In this document: positions 60,830-64,000 of the stretch, in pieces
Layout of the letters: each line of letters begins with the position of its first letter
Position numbering within the stretch: position 1 is the first letter of the stretch
From: Aphrophora alni
Lineage: Eukaryota; Arthropoda; Insecta; Hemiptera; Aphrophoridae
Assembly (NCBI GenBank): GCA_963513935.1
Contig: OY740768.1
Coordinates: 33,292,216 to 33,356,215, forward strand
Direction: 5' to 3'
Length of the DNA: 64,000 nt
The notes under the pieces: generated by a model
Told to the model about the DNA's origin: nothing
Database searches by the model: none
The model's input: the letters and a program-made list of their open reading frames with translations, nothing else
Program-made: the position numbers and the translations under genes

Positions 60830-61465
60830 AGTTTCTTTCGGCCGTTTTAAGCTCAGTTGAGCAAAAACGTGATCTATATGTCGGCTATGCAATGCTCTAC
60901 AACCCAAACTCATTAACAGATTTTATTCAAATTTAGTACCTATGTGGGCATACTTTTCTATAACTCAAAATTTCTGGTTAGCTACAACATTTTAAACAAG
61001 ATTTAATTAAATAGAGATTTTATCACAATCCCCTCCAAAGATTTTGATAATCTTTTGCCTCTACAAACTCAAACAAAACGTATTGGTTGTTATCTCTCCA
61101 AAAATGCCGGTCCATGATTATATATAGGTAAAAAATCAAAAGTCGATCATGACGCTATTTATAAAAATATCTCAAATTTTTCAAATCATAAGGTTTAGAA
61201 ATATTATGGTTCAAGAATAAAGGAGAAAATCGAAGTTTGACATACGTCGATAAAACTTGATTTTAATCAAAAGTTTGTAGAAACTCGTCTACGGCAGAAG
61301 CGTGCAAATTTAGGCACTATTTAAATATATTAAATTTTTTCATAGACAGCGTCCCGTGGTCCATTTTCACTTTTTCTTTGTCAACAACGGAACTGATATT
61401 TCAGTGAAGATTAGTTTCTATTTGGTTTTTGAAGATGGGAACAGATATTTTTTGCAATGTTTTTT
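60830..61465 (+). repeat. Family A copy, most complete example
   Basis: Contains in order the blocks seen singly elsewhere: 'ctctacaacccaaactc' (about 60895; compare 39695), 'tatgtgggcatacttttcta' (about 60941; compare 39740), 'atctctccaaaaatgccgg' (about 61092; compare 30850), 'gtccattttcacttttt' (about 61358; compare 45-60) and one copy of the 47-bp minisatellite unit in inverse (61416-61460). This order links the scattered fragments into one family. There is no coding frame. Confidence 0.55.
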
Positions 61466-61926
61466 AACAGTTTATTTGTACTAAAGTCGGTTTAAAAATG
61501 TTAAATGTTCGTATGATTTTCATCTGAGCTCCTACAATATTGTATAACCATTTATAGATTGTGAAATTTCTTTTTCCTTATATCATGGAAACTATTGGCC
61601 CTTAGAAAAAAATACTATGATTATAAAATTGTCTATGAAAGAATAGTTTTATAGATTTTCTTTTTAAAACAAATTGTAGGAATTGCCAAATAGGTAGCTA
61701 AGTATGTTAGTGTACCCTTTTCCGTTGGACTGTCCTGTTTGTGTACTTTGCGCTGTTTTTAAAATCGAGAATATATTACTTGTAATCAAAATATTTGTTC
61801 AAAAGTAACAAATTATATGTAAATATATGTTAAATTATGCTTCTTCTTCTTCTATTTCCTTGGGTAAAAAGAAAGAATCTTCAGATACAGATTAGTTCGT
61901 GTTGTTATTGCATTCTTCAAGTATAC

Positions 61927-61929
<3 letters not shown>
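61466..61929. other. No gene seen
   Basis: AT-rich, no motif. Confidence 0.4.

Positions 61930-61976
<47 letters not shown>
61930..61976. repeat. (AT)n microsatellite
   Basis: AT run of about 47 bp. Confidence 0.98.
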
Positions 61977-61978
<2 letters not shown>

Positions 61979-63899
61979 TCACTTAAATATATTCTGTTGC
62001 AGAATGAGTGGACTTCTATTACGTTGAATGTTTTTCTTTTTCAAAAATAAAAAAATTCAAAGAATATTATTATTTTCGTAATGTCCTTCTAACAAAAGGT
62101 AGAAAAATAGCAAATTTAGGGCAATATGTCATTTAAAATAAACCTTTTTCACGTGACTTAACTTTTCCTAATCATAATTAAGACTCTCAATGGTAATAAA
62201 AGGAAATTTTCAAATATAAATCTGTATTTAGTATTGTTGAATTAGGAAGATTCTTGAATTGTTTTAAAGTTTGGAGCCTTAAAAGTAGGTTCTCAAAAAC
62301 AGATTTTAAAGTTCACTTATTATAAACACAAAATTAAATTTTAACAAATCTGTTTAAAATTATTAAATAAGTCGAATTAATAGGGTTTGTTTGCTTTATT
62401 ATTTTTTAAATATTTTATTTATTTATTTTTAATTATCAAAGGTTCGTTACAGAAAAATATTACAAAATATTCTAACTGCACTTTGTTGATTTTAATAGTT
62501 ATTTTATCAGGTTTAATTCATTCAATAGTAGACGGTATTGGATATAAAGTAGAAAAATGAAAATTTTGAAAAAAAATTAAAACTAGTTGATTGTAACTAA
62601 TTCTTAAATAACTTTTTTTTTGGTTTTTCTCTCAAAGTACAAAATATAATTGTTTAAAAATTTGCAAATTTAGTAAATACTCTTTTGTAAAGAAATATTG
62701 GAGGAAATGCAGAAAATATAAAAAGATGTTTTTATTTGTTTCTTTACCCCTTCCTCTATGTTGATTGAGACACTGGACAATTTATTTTACTTAGTTACTT
62801 ATATTTCTATTAATAATATCAAAAAGAAACAAATTTAATAACTTAGCTTTTCTCCTTTGAGTCTATAGTTTTTGCTAGTATATTTAACATGTATAAATAA
62901 AATACGTTTATACTCATTAGAAAAGATTCTAACAAAAGATAGAAAACAGAGCCAAGTCTTTGAAACAACATCTGTAGAAGACACCGGAGTTGTGTTTATA
63001 TCATGAAATTAATGAATCTACTGCGTCTCAGGAACCAAAAAGATTAAAGAAAAAAGATCCAAAAACACCTTCATTATTTTAGATGGAGACATTCTAAATT
63101 TACTAATATTAGTAGACCTAGGCACTAAATCAAGCTGTGTTAAAAATGTTGGTTCTGTACCAAAATATTCCACTCTGGTAGATTAAAGGTTTTTGTAAAC
63201 ATGGGATAAACTGCCACACTAACACATTAAGAGTTGAATTACACGTACAAGTGTATTATATAACTGTTTATAGTGTTTTAATTTCATTTTATTATAACAA
63301 ATTGTAAAGTTTAGTTTGGCAAATAAAAAAGACTGTTTTCTGGATTACGTTAAACTAAAAAATAAAAGTAATTTGTGTTTTATTATCTTTATTGTTTATC
63401 TATTAGACTTATAAAGACGGTAACGAATTCTCCACAAGCAGCAAACGGACTCAAACTAGCGTAAGTTTGACTGTTTACAAGTCTAAACTGCAGCTAACTA
63501 GAACTATAAACATGGTCCTTGATAACAAATTACAACAAAAAATTAAGGCTACACTCCCTAATTTCCAAATGTAACCCCTCATGGGTAAATACCCAGTGGA
63601 GTTAAATATATTCAGTTATTTGCAAGCATCAAAAAAATAGTAAGTGAAATAAAGATTTTTTTTTTGTTAGAAATATATATTTTGTTAGAAAAATATATTT
63701 TGTATATTACTTATTTTTACAATATAACTATATATTAGACAGCTTAGAAGTTGACTAAGCTAGAGCTACAATCTTCAATGAGAATGAGTATTAAAACATT
63801 TTAATTATTTAACATTTATTTTTAGTTTATTCGTTTAAATTCTCTGATTTACATTTCAATAACATAGTTTTATAGACTAACCTGACTAGAAATAACACA
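61977..63899. other. AT-rich DNA, no gene seen
   Basis: Runs of T and A, no recognised open frame. GC begins to rise after about 63540. Confidence 0.45.
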
Positions 63900-63924
63900 A
63901 AAATCTAAGATAGCATAAATGATG

Positions 63925-64000
63925 ACCTGCCCACCCCTCCCACTCCACAGCTGTCTGCTTGAGCCCGCGTAAAGCCCATGTCACTGACCTGGGGTGTGAT
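63925..64000 (-). other. GC-rich right edge, possible exon end
   Basis: On the minus strand, reading in from 64000, the frame gives ITPQVSDMGFTRAQADSCGV and stays open to a TAG at about 63908. 'VSDMGFTRAQA' has the look of helix 1 of a UBA (ubiquitin-binding) domain, where MGF is the hallmark, but only this fragment is visible. On the plus strand the same place shows a strong acceptor-like tract ('cccacccctcccactccac' then AG, ending 63950). Either reading would need the next window. Very tentative. Confidence 0.2.

Overview
The window looks like intergenic or deep intronic DNA from an arthropod nuclear genome, probably an insect. It is very AT-rich (roughly 30% GC by eye) and holds no intact protein-coding gene. 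The evidence for an arthropod is indirect: relics of several non-LTR retrotransposons, a Penelope-like element with a GIY-YIG domain, an internally deleted transposon whose protein resembles the DUF7869 family of invertebrate mobile elements, tRNA-like SINE heads, and a short TTAGG-rich tract (the insect telomere unit). I cannot name the species. Positions 854-1053 are an assembly gap of Ns.

Layout. 1-5.5 kb: two decayed LINE C-termini on the minus strand (1224-1556, 4120-4555) and one copy of an 870-bp repeat whose inverted twin is at 25627-26500. 5.5-7.5 kb: a 25-copy, 47-bp minisatellite that grew inside a dispersed repeat (called family A here). 7.5-15.9 kb: mostly featureless AT-rich DNA with two SINE-like heads and a short LINE-like open frame. 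15.9-17.7 kb: a second minisatellite (about 33 bp) and an RNase H-bearing LINE relic on the plus strand. 21.6-26.5 kb: a fold-back element, a 1.4-kb dispersed repeat and the inverted twin. 29.9-36.8 kb: an unexplained 82-codon open frame, a strong 39-bp hairpin with TATCGATA in its loop, a 430-bp near-palindrome and a 54-bp minisatellite. 39.5-41.5 kb: a second copy of the 1.4-kb repeat. 42.2-43.9 kb: a transposon with 35-bp inverted termini and a broken, internally deleted protein gene. 47.4-50.6 kb: two family A copies head to head, forming arms of about 1 kb. 51.1-53.2 kb: a repeatedly duplicated block that starts with an exon-like 144-nt open segment. 54.5-56.0 kb: the Penelope-like element. 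The right edge (63.9-64.0 kb) rises in GC and may touch an exon.

How the pieces fit together: the features are mostly mobile-element debris. Two minisatellites appear to be expansions of segments that also occur once in other repeat copies in the window. I found no operons, canonical rRNA or tRNA genes, or CRISPR arrays. The best leads for something functional are the 51161-51304 exon candidate, the 29935-30183 open frame, the right-edge exon candidate, the CRE/AP-1 pair near 44.39 kb and the 31.7-kb hairpin. All calls come from reading the sequence and recalling family motifs; no database search was run.
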